The notes under the pieces were generated by a model, which did no database searches, had not been told where the DNA came from, and worked only from the letters and a program-made list of their open reading frames with translations. Positions 1 to 6,323 of a DNA stretch of 11,739 nt are shown here, piece by piece. The translations under genes and the position numbers were made by a program. Source of the DNA: Planctomycetota bacterium. GTDB lineage: Bacteria; Planctomycetota; Planctomycetia; Isosphaerales; Isosphaeraceae. How positions within the stretch are numbered: position 1 is the first letter of the stretch; each line of letters opens with the position of its first letter. Location: NCBI GenBank assembly GCA_021777685.1, contig JAJYDH010000167.1, forward strand, positions 1 to 11,739, in the 5' to 3' direction.

Positions 1-424
1 TCGGGGTTTCATCCTCTCGGGGCTGGAGCGGACCTACAACACGACGACCGCCATCGTCCTTTCGTCCCTGCTGTTCGGGTTCCTGCACGTCCTGCTCAGC
101 CTGTTCCAGCAGCTCTTCGGGGCGACGATCCTCGGCCTGGTCCTCGGCCTGCTCGCGGTCCGGACGCGGAGCCTCTGGCCGGGCGTGCTCTTCCATTTCC
201 TCAACAACGCCCTGGGCGTCCTGACGGGCGAGGCGGCGACGCACCCACGGCTGGCGACCCTGGCGGGCTGGCTGTTCCGCGACCGTGCCGAGGCCCTCTA
301 CCGGACGCCCGTGGTCGTGGTCGCCTCCTCGTTAGCCCTCGGCCTGCTGTACATCCTCTGGCGGGGCGACTCGCGGACGAAACCGGAGTCGGCCGACCTC
401 GACCTGTTCTCCGACCGGGTTTGA
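1..424 (+). CDS. CPBP (Abi/CAAX-like) family intramembrane metalloprotease, C-terminal part
   Basis: This gene enters from the left edge; the reading frame is open from base 2 and ends at TGA 422-424, giving about 140 C-terminal residues. The fragment begins with Arg-Gly-Phe, the tail of the EExxxRG box that holds the catalytic glutamates in this family. It continues with a hydrophobic helix containing FGFLH, a second hydrophobic segment with repeated GLVLGLL, and the motif HFLNN. These are the conserved FxxxH and HxxxN/D motifs of CPBP membrane proteases. A last hydrophobic segment precedes a short charged tail rich in Asp. The first glutamates lie outside the window, so activity cannot be judged. 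The family cleaves membrane substrates or supports prenyl-protein processing. In some bacteria the domain is fused to an ABC-2 permease, and the missing N-terminus could hold such a fusion. The downstream amidohydrolase starts two bases after this stop. Confidence 0.85.
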   Translation, partial: RGFILSGLERTYNTTTAIVLSSLLFGFLHVLLSLFQQLFGATILGLVLGLLAVRTRSLWPGVLFHFLNNALGVLTGEAATHPRLATLAGWLFRDRAEALYRTPVVVVASSLALGLLYILWRGDSRTKPESADLDLFSDRV

Positions 425-426
425 AG

Positions 427-1686
427 ATGCCGTCGACCCTCTTCACGCTCGCGGCCCGCCACGTCTTCCCGGTCGAAGGGGGGCCGATCGCCGACGCCAG
501 CGTGTCGGTCGCCGACGGCCGGATCGTCCGGGTCGGGGTGGCGGCCGAAGGCCCGGCGGTCGACCTCGACCTCGGCAACGCGGCGATTGTGCCCGGGTTC
601 GTCAATGCCCACACCCACCTCGACCTCGGGCCGATCGCGCCCGCGAACGGCGATGGGCCAGAGGACGAGGTCGACTGGCTCCGGAGGGTCGTCGAAGGGC
701 GGCGGGCCGGTCGACCGGGGGACGGCGCCGAGGCGTCCCGCCGGAATGTCCTCGCGAGCGTCCGGGCCGGCACCACCCTGATCGCCGACACGACCTTCGG
801 TGGCCAGAGCTGGGACGCGGTCGCCGAGGCCCCGCTCCGGGGCGTGGTCTTCTCCGAGCTGATCGGCCTGAACCGGCTCCGAGGGCTGGAGACCTCGGGC
901 TCGGCGTTCGAGTGGCTGGCGAAGCACCCGCTCGACCCCGACGACCCCGACCCCACGACCCGCGCCGGGCTGAGCCCGCACGCCCCGTACAGCACGGCCG
1001 GCTGGCTCTACCACCGGGCCGCGACGAGCAAACGGCCGCTCTCGACCCACCTGGCCGAGATGCCCGAGGAAACCGAGTTGCTGGAGCACAAAACCGGCCG
1101 GCTCCGGACCTTCCTCGAAGACCTCGGCGCCTGGGACGACGGCTGGGACCCGATCGGCCCTCGCCCGGCCGATTACATCCGCCGGGGCGACCTCCGCCAG
1201 GCCGACTGGATCGTCGCCCACGGCAACTACATCGACCCGAGCGAGTTCTGGCAATTCCGGCCCGAGGCCGCGCCCGACGGCCAGCGCGTGGCCGTCGCGT
1301 ACTGCCCGAGGACCCACGCCCGGTTCGGCCACGCCCCGCACCCGTACCGGGCGATGCTCGACCGGGGCATCGTCGTCTGCCTGGGGACCGACAGCCTGGC
1401 CTCCGCGCCCTCGCTGAGCATCCTCGACGAGATCCGGGCCCTCCGCCGGCTCGACCCGTCCGCCAGCGGCGAGCTGCTCCTGACGATGGCCACCCTGTTC
1501 GGAGCCTGGGCGCTCCGTTCGGACGACCTGACCGGGAGCCTCAAGCCCGGCAAGTCGGCCGACCTCGCCGTCGTCGCCCTACCCGATCGCGACGAGGCCG
1601 ATCCCTACACGCTCCTGCTCGAATCCGACCTGCCCGTGGTCGCGACGATGTTCCGGGGCGAGTTCGTCCACGGCCCCCGGGCGTGA
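427..1686 (+). CDS. Amidohydrolase family protein, probable aminohydrolase (deaminase-like)
   Basis: This is a 419-residue metal-dependent hydrolase of the amidohydrolase superfamily, close in pattern to the chlorohydrolase/SAH-deaminase/aminodeoxyfutalosine-deaminase group. Visible metal and active-site motifs, counted from ATG 427, are HTH at 62-64, SPHAPYS at 183-189, THLAE around 207-211, a His at 265 in AHGNY, and GTDS with Asp 322. A small beta domain at both ends (residues about 1-55 and 375-419, including the LKPGKSADLAV signature) is typical of the composite barrel-plus-sandwich fold. No signal peptide is seen, so it is probably cytoplasmic. ATG 427 lies two bases after the upstream TGA with no clear Shine-Dalgarno sequence, suggesting reinitiation after the CPBP gene; a TTG at 421 overlapping that stop is the alternative. 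The substrate cannot be read from sequence. Aminodeoxyfutalosine (futalosine menaquinone pathway) is one candidate, a purine or triazine-like amine another. Confidence 0.88.
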   Translation: MPSTLFTLAARHVFPVEGGPIADASVSVADGRIVRVGVAAEGPAVDLDLGNAAIVPGFVNAHTHLDLGPIAPANGDGPEDEVDWLRRVVEGRRAGRPGDGAEASRRNVLASVRAGTTLIADTTFGGQSWDAVAEAPLRGVVFSELIGLNRLRGLETSGSAFEWLAKHPLDPDDPDPTTRAGLSPHAPYSTAGWLYHRAATSKRPLSTHLAEMPEETELLEHKTGRLRTFLEDLGAWDDGWDPIGPRPADYIRRGDLRQADWIVAHGNYIDPSEFWQFRPEAAPDGQRVAVAYCPRTHARFGHAPHPYRAMLDRGIVVCLGTDSLASAPSLSILDEIRALRRLDPSASGELLLTMATLFGAWALRSDDLTGSLKPGKSADLAVVALPDRDEADPYTLLLESDLPVVATMFRGEFVHGPRA

Positions 1687-1815
1687 GCCAACAGACGGCG
1701 AGGGCTCGCCGATGGAGGCCCGCGGCCGTAAACTGGGGGAGAGCGTGAGCGAGACGCGCGGGCCGTCCCGGGAAGGGCGGCGCGCACCCGAAGCGGCCCG
1801 ACCGACCGGAGCATC

Positions 1816-2784
1816 ATGGCAAGCTCGACCAAGACCAGGACCGCCGAGATCGGGGGCGTCACGCTCCACCTGAGCACGCCCGACGTCACCGAGCAGGGAT
1901 GGATCGGCCAGGACGAGATCCTCAAGCAACTCCTGGCCTGCTGGCTGGTCGTCGACCCCCGCGACCGCCCGCTCTCGCCCCGGCTGATCGGCCCGCCGGG
2001 GATCGGCAAGACCACCCTGGCGATGGCCGCCGCCAAGGTCCGCAAGCAGCCGCTCTACATCAACCAGTGCACCGCCGACACCCGGCCCGAGGACCTGCTC
2101 GTCACGCCCGTCCTGGCCGAGTCGGGCAAGATCGCCTATCACGCCTCGCCGCTGGTCTCGGCGATGCTGACCGGCGGCGTCTGCGTGCTCGACGAGGGGA
2201 ACCGGATGAACGAGAAGTCGTGGGCGAGCCTCGCCCCGCTGCTCGACCACCGCCGCTACGCCGAGAGCGTCGTCGCCGGGATCACCATCCCCGCCCACCC
2301 CGACTTCCGCGCCTGCGTGACGATGAACGAGGACGAGTCGACCTACGAGGTCCCCGACTACATCCTCTCCCGGCTCCAGCCGACCCTGGCCCTGGGCTTC
2401 CCCGAGCGCGACGACGAGATGGCGATCCTCCAGTATCACCTCCCGTTCGCCTCGGGAGAGTTGCTGGCCCTGACCGTCGACTTCCTCCAGGCCGCGCACT
2501 CGCTGAAGCTCGAATTCTCGCCGAGGGACGGGATCAACCTCCTCCGCTTCGCCATCAAGAGGATGGCCCAGGACCCCGAACACCCGCTCGGGAGGGATGA
2601 CGCCTGGCGTGAGGCATTGCTCTGCGTCCTCGGCGAGGAGGCCGCCGATCTCGAAGACCTGGCCAGGAGGAAGCGCCGGGCGATGGGAGGGCAGCACGCC
2701 CCGATGGGGCTGGGAGACCTGTTCTTCGACCCGGGCGACCCGTTGCATCCGGACGCGGAGGATGAAGATGAGGACGAAGACTGA
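1816..2784 (+). CDS. AAA+ ATPase, MoxR/dynein-related (AAA_5) type
   Basis: This 322-residue cytoplasmic AAA+ protein has a Walker A GPPGIGKT at 59-66 and a Walker B with the catalytic pair D126-E127 followed by GNR. A sensor-1 Asn at 171 sits in CVTMNED, and a probable arginine finger, R186, lies in SRLQPTLALGFP. A helical lid domain spans roughly 205-290. The length and the NRMNEKSW helix after Walker B match MoxR-like chaperone ATPases, which remodel partner proteins and usually act with a vWA-domain protein. The last dozen residues are almost purely Asp and Glu. ATG 1816 is preceded by GGAG at 1808-1811, a close four-base spacing. The stop lies only two bases before the left REP repeat. 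The next gene of the original cluster is probably the 625-residue protein at 3461, now separated by the RAYT unit. The remodelling target is not known. Confidence 0.88.
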   Translation: MASSTKTRTAEIGGVTLHLSTPDVTEQGWIGQDEILKQLLACWLVVDPRDRPLSPRLIGPPGIGKTTLAMAAAKVRKQPLYINQCTADTRPEDLLVTPVLAESGKIAYHASPLVSAMLTGGVCVLDEGNRMNEKSWASLAPLLDHRRYAESVVAGITIPAHPDFRACVTMNEDESTYEVPDYILSRLQPTLALGFPERDDEMAILQYHLPFASGELLALTVDFLQAAHSLKLEFSPRDGINLLRFAIKRMAQDPEHPLGRDDAWREALLCVLGEEAADLEDLARRKRRAMGGQHAPMGLGDLFFDPGDPLHPDAEDEDEDED

Positions 2785-2786
2785 CT

Positions 2787-2821
2787 TGTAGGGTGGGCCG
2801 AGTAAAACGAGGCCCACCATC
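2787..2821 (+). repeat. REP-like palindrome, left copy (GTAG foot plus hairpin)
   Basis: This is a 35-base element that matches the element at 3414-3448 perfectly in inverted orientation. It contains the tetranucleotide GTAG at 2788-2791, then an 8-bp stem GGTGGGCC (2792-2799) pairing with GGCCCACC (2811-2818) around an 11-base A-rich loop. A GTAG foot 5' of a hairpin is the arrangement recognised by REP-associated tyrosine transposases. Two bases separate it from the ATPase stop codon, so the transcript of the ATPase gene would end in or run through this hairpin. Confidence 0.9.
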
Positions 2822-2860
2822 GCATCCTCCATCGGCAAGACCTTCGGCCGGACCGCCCAG

Positions 2861-3412
2861 ATGCCCGACTACCGCCGAAACTTCATCCCGGGGGGCACCT
2901 ATTTCTTCACGGTCGTCACGCTCGATCGTCGGCCGATATTGATCACCGAGGCTGGACGGGCGTGCCTTCGGGCCGCGATCGGGACGATCAGGAAGAAGCG
3001 CCCGTTCGACCTGGTCGCCTGCGTCCTCCTGCCCGACCACCTTCACACCGTCTGGACTCTTCCGCCAGGAGATCCCGATTATTCGATCCGATGGCGTCAG
3101 ATCAAGGAGCAATTCTCGCGTAATTATCACGAGGCCGGTGGAGACGAAGCCTCTATGACCGAGTCGAGGCTACGCCATCGAGAGCGAGCGATTTGGCAGA
3201 GAAGGTTCTGGGAGCACACCTGCCGGGATGAGGACGACCTCAAGCGGTGTGTCGATTACCTGCATTGGAATCCGGTCAAGCACGGACTTGTCTCAACCGT
3301 TGGGGACTATCCCTGGTCCACGTTCCACCGATTTGTCCGCGAAGGGGAATATGCGAAGGACTGGGGGCGGGACAACTCGTTCCTCGGATCGATCGAGTCG
3401 GCATGGGAATGA
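2861..3412 (+). CDS. REP-associated tyrosine transposase (RAYT, Y1_Tnp / IS200-like)
   Basis: This 183-residue protein is full length for a RAYT. It starts with the typical MPDYRR, followed by GGTYFFTVVT, the first strand of the Y1 transposase fold. The HUH motif is H60-L-H62 in LPDHLHTVW. The RRFWEHT box lies at about 114-120, and the catalytic tyrosine is most likely Y133 in VDYLHWNPVKHGLV. These enzymes cut single-stranded DNA beside REP hairpins carrying a GTAG-type foot, forming a 5'-phosphotyrosine link, and are thought to spread or maintain REP elements. All key residues are present, so the gene looks intact. There is no obvious Shine-Dalgarno sequence before ATG 2861. The stop codon ends one base before the right-hand REP. 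A domesticated role in genome maintenance is an alternative to active transposition. Confidence 0.93.
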   Translation: MPDYRRNFIPGGTYFFTVVTLDRRPILITEAGRACLRAAIGTIRKKRPFDLVACVLLPDHLHTVWTLPPGDPDYSIRWRQIKEQFSRNYHEAGGDEASMTESRLRHRERAIWQRRFWEHTCRDEDDLKRCVDYLHWNPVKHGLVSTVGDYPWSTFHRFVREGEYAKDWGRDNSFLGSIESAWE

Positions 3413-3413
3413 A

Positions 3414-3448
3414 GATGGTGGGCCTCGTTTTACTCGGCCCACCCTACA
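3414..3448 (-). repeat. REP-like palindrome, right copy (inverted)
   Basis: This is the exact reverse complement of the 35-base element at 2787-2821, with the GTAG foot at its right end (CTAC on the plus strand) and the same GGTGGGCC/GGCCCACC stem. It ends 12 bases before the ATG of the 625-residue gene, so a transcript reading into that gene would carry this hairpin just upstream of its weak ribosome binding site. That could lower or tune translation; this is inference. Confidence 0.9.
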
Positions 3449-3460
3449 TCGCAGGTCAAT

Positions 3461-5338
3461 ATGAACCACGCCAGGCCCACCCCCGACGACTTCCTCCGGA
3501 TCGGCCCGCGCATCCGCGTCTTGCCGATCATCCACGGCTCGGGCGACTTCGCCATCCGGGTCCGAGAGGAGTTGCTGTCTCGACCCTATGACTGCGTGGC
3601 CGTCCCGCTACCGCCGTCGTTCCAGGAGGAAGTCGAGGCGGCCATCGAGCAACTGCCGGCGATCTCGGTCGTCGCGCAGCTCGACGTCCATTCGGACTAT
3701 GACGAGGAGGCTGCCGAAGAAACCCTCGGCTTCAGCTATGTGCCGATCGACCCGTGCCAGGGGGTGATCGCCGCCCTCCGGCTGGCGATGGGCGAGCGGA
3801 TGCACCGGGCGTTCATCGACATGGAGACGCCCCGATTCGAGGCAGCCTCGACGGTCTTCCCCGACCCCTACGCCCTCAAGAAGGTCAGCCCCGAGGCGTT
3901 CGCCGCCGCCGTCCTTCCGGTCCTCGAACCGCCCGACGTCGGCCAGCAGACCCGGCGGATCGACTGGATGGCCGCTAGGCTCCGGGAGCTGGAAAAGCGT
4001 CATAAATCGACCCTCCTCGTCTGCTCGATCGCCGACTGGCCGTGGATCAGGGACGCGTATCAACGGCGGGCCGAGGTCGAGGAGCCCTTGAGCTTCTTCT
4101 CGCCGATCCAGACCTTCGGCGTCGACCCGAAGACCCTGGTCTTCGTCCTCGGCGAACTTCCGTTCCTGACAGGGCTCTACGAGCGGGGCCGCCGCGAATT
4201 GACTCCTGATGACAACCTATCGGTCGACGGCGTCAAGGAGATGGTCCTCCGCGCCCGGGACATCCTCCGGAGACGGCTGCCCAAGGTGGCCGACCGGGTC
4301 ACGCCGCAACTGCTCTCGATCTACTTCCGGTACGTCCGGAACCTCAGCCTGATCGAGCGCCGGCTCACGCCCGATCTCTACTCGCTGGTCGTCGCGGCCC
4401 AGCAGACGGCCGGCGACGACCTGGCCATCGCGGTCGGCGAGGCGGCCCGCGAGTACCCCTACAGTGACCTCGGCGAGTTCGACTCGGCCCTCCGGATGGG
4501 CGTCGGCAAGGCCGAGGTCCCCGCCTGGGGGACGGCGAGGATGGTCAGCCGGCTGCCCGGCCAATCGCTGGAATGGAGGTCTTGCCAGCTCCGGACCCGG
4601 CCCGAGGAGAAGGACAAGAAGGCCTGGCAGCAGCGCTGGAACCCGTTCGGGATGTGCTCGTGGCCGCCGGAAGACGACCGGATCGAGAGCTTCCAGCGGC
4701 ACGTCCGCGACCAGGCCCGCGCGATCCTCGGTGCCGACCTGGCCCGGTCGGAGAAGTTCACCTCCAGCGTGATGGACGGCCTCGACATCCGCGAGACCCT
4801 GCGGAACTGGCACACCGGCGACCTCTACGTCAAGGTGCTCCCGCCCAGCCGGGGGACGATCGAGATCGTCGTCTTCCTCTTCGACACCCCGGCCGATCCC
4901 AGGCTCTACACCAACCGGACGACCTGGTACGCCGAGCACGCCGAGGAGTCGACCCTGGCGTTCTACGGGACCGACGCGATGAAGAACCTCGTCGGCCCGG
5001 GGATCGCGCAGGCCGAGTACGGCGGGGCGATGTTCCTCTTCCCCCCCCGGCCGATCCCCGACATCTGGGAGGACATCCGGCTCGACTTCGCCGAGACCCT
5101 GGAAGAGCGGCTGCTCGCCGCCGCGTTCCTCCACAGCCGGGAACGGCACGTCGCCGTGGTCTGCCCCAAGCCGCCGTCGGCCCCCTGGCGGAGGCTGGCC
5201 CGGAAGTACGGCAAGAAGATCGTCCACCTGCCCTTAGGCCGGTTCGGAGGCCAGCTCGTCGAGCGGCTCCGCCGGTTCCACGTCCTTAACGGGAAGGAAG
5301 TCCGGTCGTATGCCGCCGACTTCATCCGGGACCTCTGA
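3461..5338 (+). CDS. Conserved-looking protein of unknown function, possible diverged DUF5682/TraB-like protein
   Basis: This is a 625-residue protein that I cannot name with certainty. Its first 200 residues follow, in order, the pattern I know from DUF5682/TraB-like proteins. H25-G-S-G comes at the end of a first strand, then YDCVAVPLP at 43-51, YVPIDP at 93-98, AALRLAMGER at 104-113 and FID at 118-120. Next comes RIDWMAARLRELEKRH at about 166-181 and a strand LLVCSIADWPW at 185-195, where the usual WHAP-like His is absent. The middle is helical, and about residues 340-430 hold an unusual Trp/Arg-rich stretch (WNPFGMCSWPPEDDR). The C-terminal 200 residues look alpha/beta. There is no vWA MIDAS motif, signal peptide or membrane helix. 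ATG 3461 has a weak AGGT at 3453-3456. Its place behind a MoxR-like ATPase suggests it is that ATPase's partner. The homology is by eye only. Confidence 0.75.
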   Translation: MNHARPTPDDFLRIGPRIRVLPIIHGSGDFAIRVREELLSRPYDCVAVPLPPSFQEEVEAAIEQLPAISVVAQLDVHSDYDEEAAEETLGFSYVPIDPCQGVIAALRLAMGERMHRAFIDMETPRFEAASTVFPDPYALKKVSPEAFAAAVLPVLEPPDVGQQTRRIDWMAARLRELEKRHKSTLLVCSIADWPWIRDAYQRRAEVEEPLSFFSPIQTFGVDPKTLVFVLGELPFLTGLYERGRRELTPDDNLSVDGVKEMVLRARDILRRRLPKVADRVTPQLLSIYFRYVRNLSLIERRLTPDLYSLVVAAQQTAGDDLAIAVGEAAREYPYSDLGEFDSALRMGVGKAEVPAWGTARMVSRLPGQSLEWRSCQLRTRPEEKDKKAWQQRWNPFGMCSWPPEDDRIESFQRHVRDQARAILGADLARSEKFTSSVMDGLDIRETLRNWHTGDLYVKVLPPSRGTIEIVVFLFDTPADPRLYTNRTTWYAEHAEESTLAFYGTDAMKNLVGPGIAQAEYGGAMFLFPPRPIPDIWEDIRLDFAETLEERLLAAAFLHSRERHVAVVCPKPPSAPWRRLARKYGKKIVHLPLGRFGGQLVERLRRFHVLNGKEVRSYAADFIRDL

Positions 5339-5340
5339 CC

Positions 5341-6207
5341 GTGTCGAAGCCCTTCGACGCCACGACCAGGAAACTCCTGGAACTCGACCCCGCCGGCTGG
5401 CTCACCTGCCTCGGCCTGCCCGTGACCGGGCCGGTCCGGGCGGTCGATTCCGACGTCTCGACCGTCACCGCCGAGGTCGACACCATCCTGCAAGTCGGGG
5501 ACCCGGCCGATTACCTGGCCCACATCGAGCTACAATCGGGCCACGATTTGACGCTGCCCGGCCGACTCCTCCACTATAATGTCCTGCTCAACCACCGGCA
5601 CGGCCGTCCCGTCCGGAGCGTTGCCGTCCTGCTCCGCAAGGAGGTCGACAGCCCGAGGCTGACCGGGTTGCATCATGTCCGCCTGCCCGATGGGTCGAGT
5701 GACCTGGATTTCCGATACTCGATCGTCCGGGTCTGGACGCTGGACGTGGAGCAGATATCGAGCGGCGGCCTGGGTATGCTCCCCCTGGCGCCGCTGGCGA
5801 AGGTCGGGAGGAGTGACATCGGCTCGGTGATCGGACGGATGAAGCTGCGGTTGGACCGCGAAGTCCCAGAAAATCAGGCGAGCCTACTCTGGGCGTCGAC
5901 AGAGATCCTGATGGGGTTGAAGTACTCGGAAGAATTCATCGAAAGCCTCCTCCAGGGAGTCCAGGGCATGGAAGAATCCGTCACCTATCAGGCGATCCTA
6001 CGCAGGGGCGAGGCCAAGGGCGAGGCCAGAGGCTTGCTTGAGGGCGAACAAAGAGCCCTGATCCGGATCGGCCGCAGGCGACTCGGGGAGCCGTCACCGG
6101 AGGTGGTCAAGAGGATCGAGGACATCGAGGACGAATCAGCGCTGATGACGCTGCTGGATCGTTTGATCGACGTCTCCTCCTGGGACGATCTGCTCGCCTC
6201 GCCCTGA
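5341..6207 (+). CDS. Rpn-family PD-(D/E)XK nuclease-like protein with DUF4351-type C-terminus
   Basis: This 288-residue protein starts at GTG 5341, two bases after the previous stop, so it is probably translated with the 625-residue gene. The N-terminal half carries the PD-(D/E)XK core seen in Rpn recombination-promoting nucleases and the related 'putative transposase' families. D47 lies in AEVDTIL, followed about 15 residues later by the strand HIELQSGHD with E63-x-Q65, where Gln takes the place of the usual Lys, as is common in this family. The C-terminal 90 residues contain a Gly/Glu/Arg-rich linker (RRGEAKGEARG) and a helical end with GRRRLGEPSPEV and IDVSSWDDLL, the DUF4351 pattern. Members cut DNA and promote RecA-independent recombination, and they are numerous in planctomycetes. 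It could be a functional part of the AAA+ cluster or an independent mobile gene that settled behind it. Confidence 0.87.
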   Translation: MSKPFDATTRKLLELDPAGWLTCLGLPVTGPVRAVDSDVSTVTAEVDTILQVGDPADYLAHIELQSGHDLTLPGRLLHYNVLLNHRHGRPVRSVAVLLRKEVDSPRLTGLHHVRLPDGSSDLDFRYSIVRVWTLDVEQISSGGLGMLPLAPLAKVGRSDIGSVIGRMKLRLDREVPENQASLLWASTEILMGLKYSEEFIESLLQGVQGMEESVTYQAILRRGEAKGEARGLLEGEQRALIRIGRRRLGEPSPEVVKRIEDIEDESALMTLLDRLIDVSSWDDLLASP

Positions 6208-6214
6208 GTTCCCC

Positions 6215-6244
6215 TCGACCGGCCGGGCGATGATCCGCTAAAAT
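6215..6244 (+). promoter_or_regulatory. Possible sigma-70-like promoter for the helicase-pdeM operon
   Basis: TCGACC at 6215-6220 (4 of 6 matches to the -35 consensus) and TAAAAT at 6239-6244 (5 of 6 to the -10 consensus) are spaced 18 bases apart in the 116-base gap before the helicase. The -10 stands out as a rare A/T patch in GC-rich DNA. A 6-bp hairpin (CGGGCG/CGCCCG, 6245-6260) follows directly, near where transcription would start. Planctomycete promoters are poorly defined, so this remains a guess. Confidence 0.28.
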
Positions 6245-6323
6245 CGGGCGATTCCGCCCGTTCGACCGATCAGGATGGCGGCCGGGTGGGCACGAGCGGC
6301 CCTCCGGCCCGGCTGGGAGGCCC

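Larger units (their letters stand above)
2787..3448 (+). mobile_element. REP-RAYT-REP unit (inverted REP pair flanking a Y1 transposase)
   Basis: The unit consists of a RAYT gene bounded by two perfect 35-bp inverted REP-like repeats with their GTAG feet facing outward, so it starts TGTAG and ends CTACA. It resembles what is called a REPtron or a BIME with its own transposase. No flanking target duplication is visible; none is expected for single-strand HUH/Y1 transposition. It occupies the space between the AAA+ gene and the 625-residue gene. Without it the gap between those genes would be 14 bases. The transposase gene looks less GC-rich than its neighbours by eye, which agrees with a separate origin. 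Whether the unit moves as one piece or the REPs were spread by the RAYT in place cannot be told from one copy. Confidence 0.8.

Noticed and set aside
1696..1711. Inverted repeat CGGCGAG-GG-CTCGCCG nine bases after the amidohydrolase stop
   Set aside because: It is a perfect 7-bp repeat, but the 2-base spacer is poor for a hairpin, no T-run follows, and such repeats are expected by chance in this composition. It could be an operator but nothing supports this.
1579..2838. Minus-strand 419-codon open frame opposite the ATPase
   Set aside because: The AAA+ motifs on the plus strand are clear, and the antisense product is Gly/Val/Asp-rich without any recognisable motif.
3228..3591. Two short plus-strand frames overlapping the end of the RAYT gene and the right REP
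   Set aside because: They overlap genes with clear motifs in another frame, and their products show no similarity to anything I recognise.
6245..6260. Hairpin CGGGCG-ATTC-CGCCCG between the Rpn gene and the helicase, considered as a terminator
   Set aside because: The stem is only 6 bp and is not followed by a T-rich tract, so an intrinsic terminator is not supported. It is noted with the possible promoter instead.
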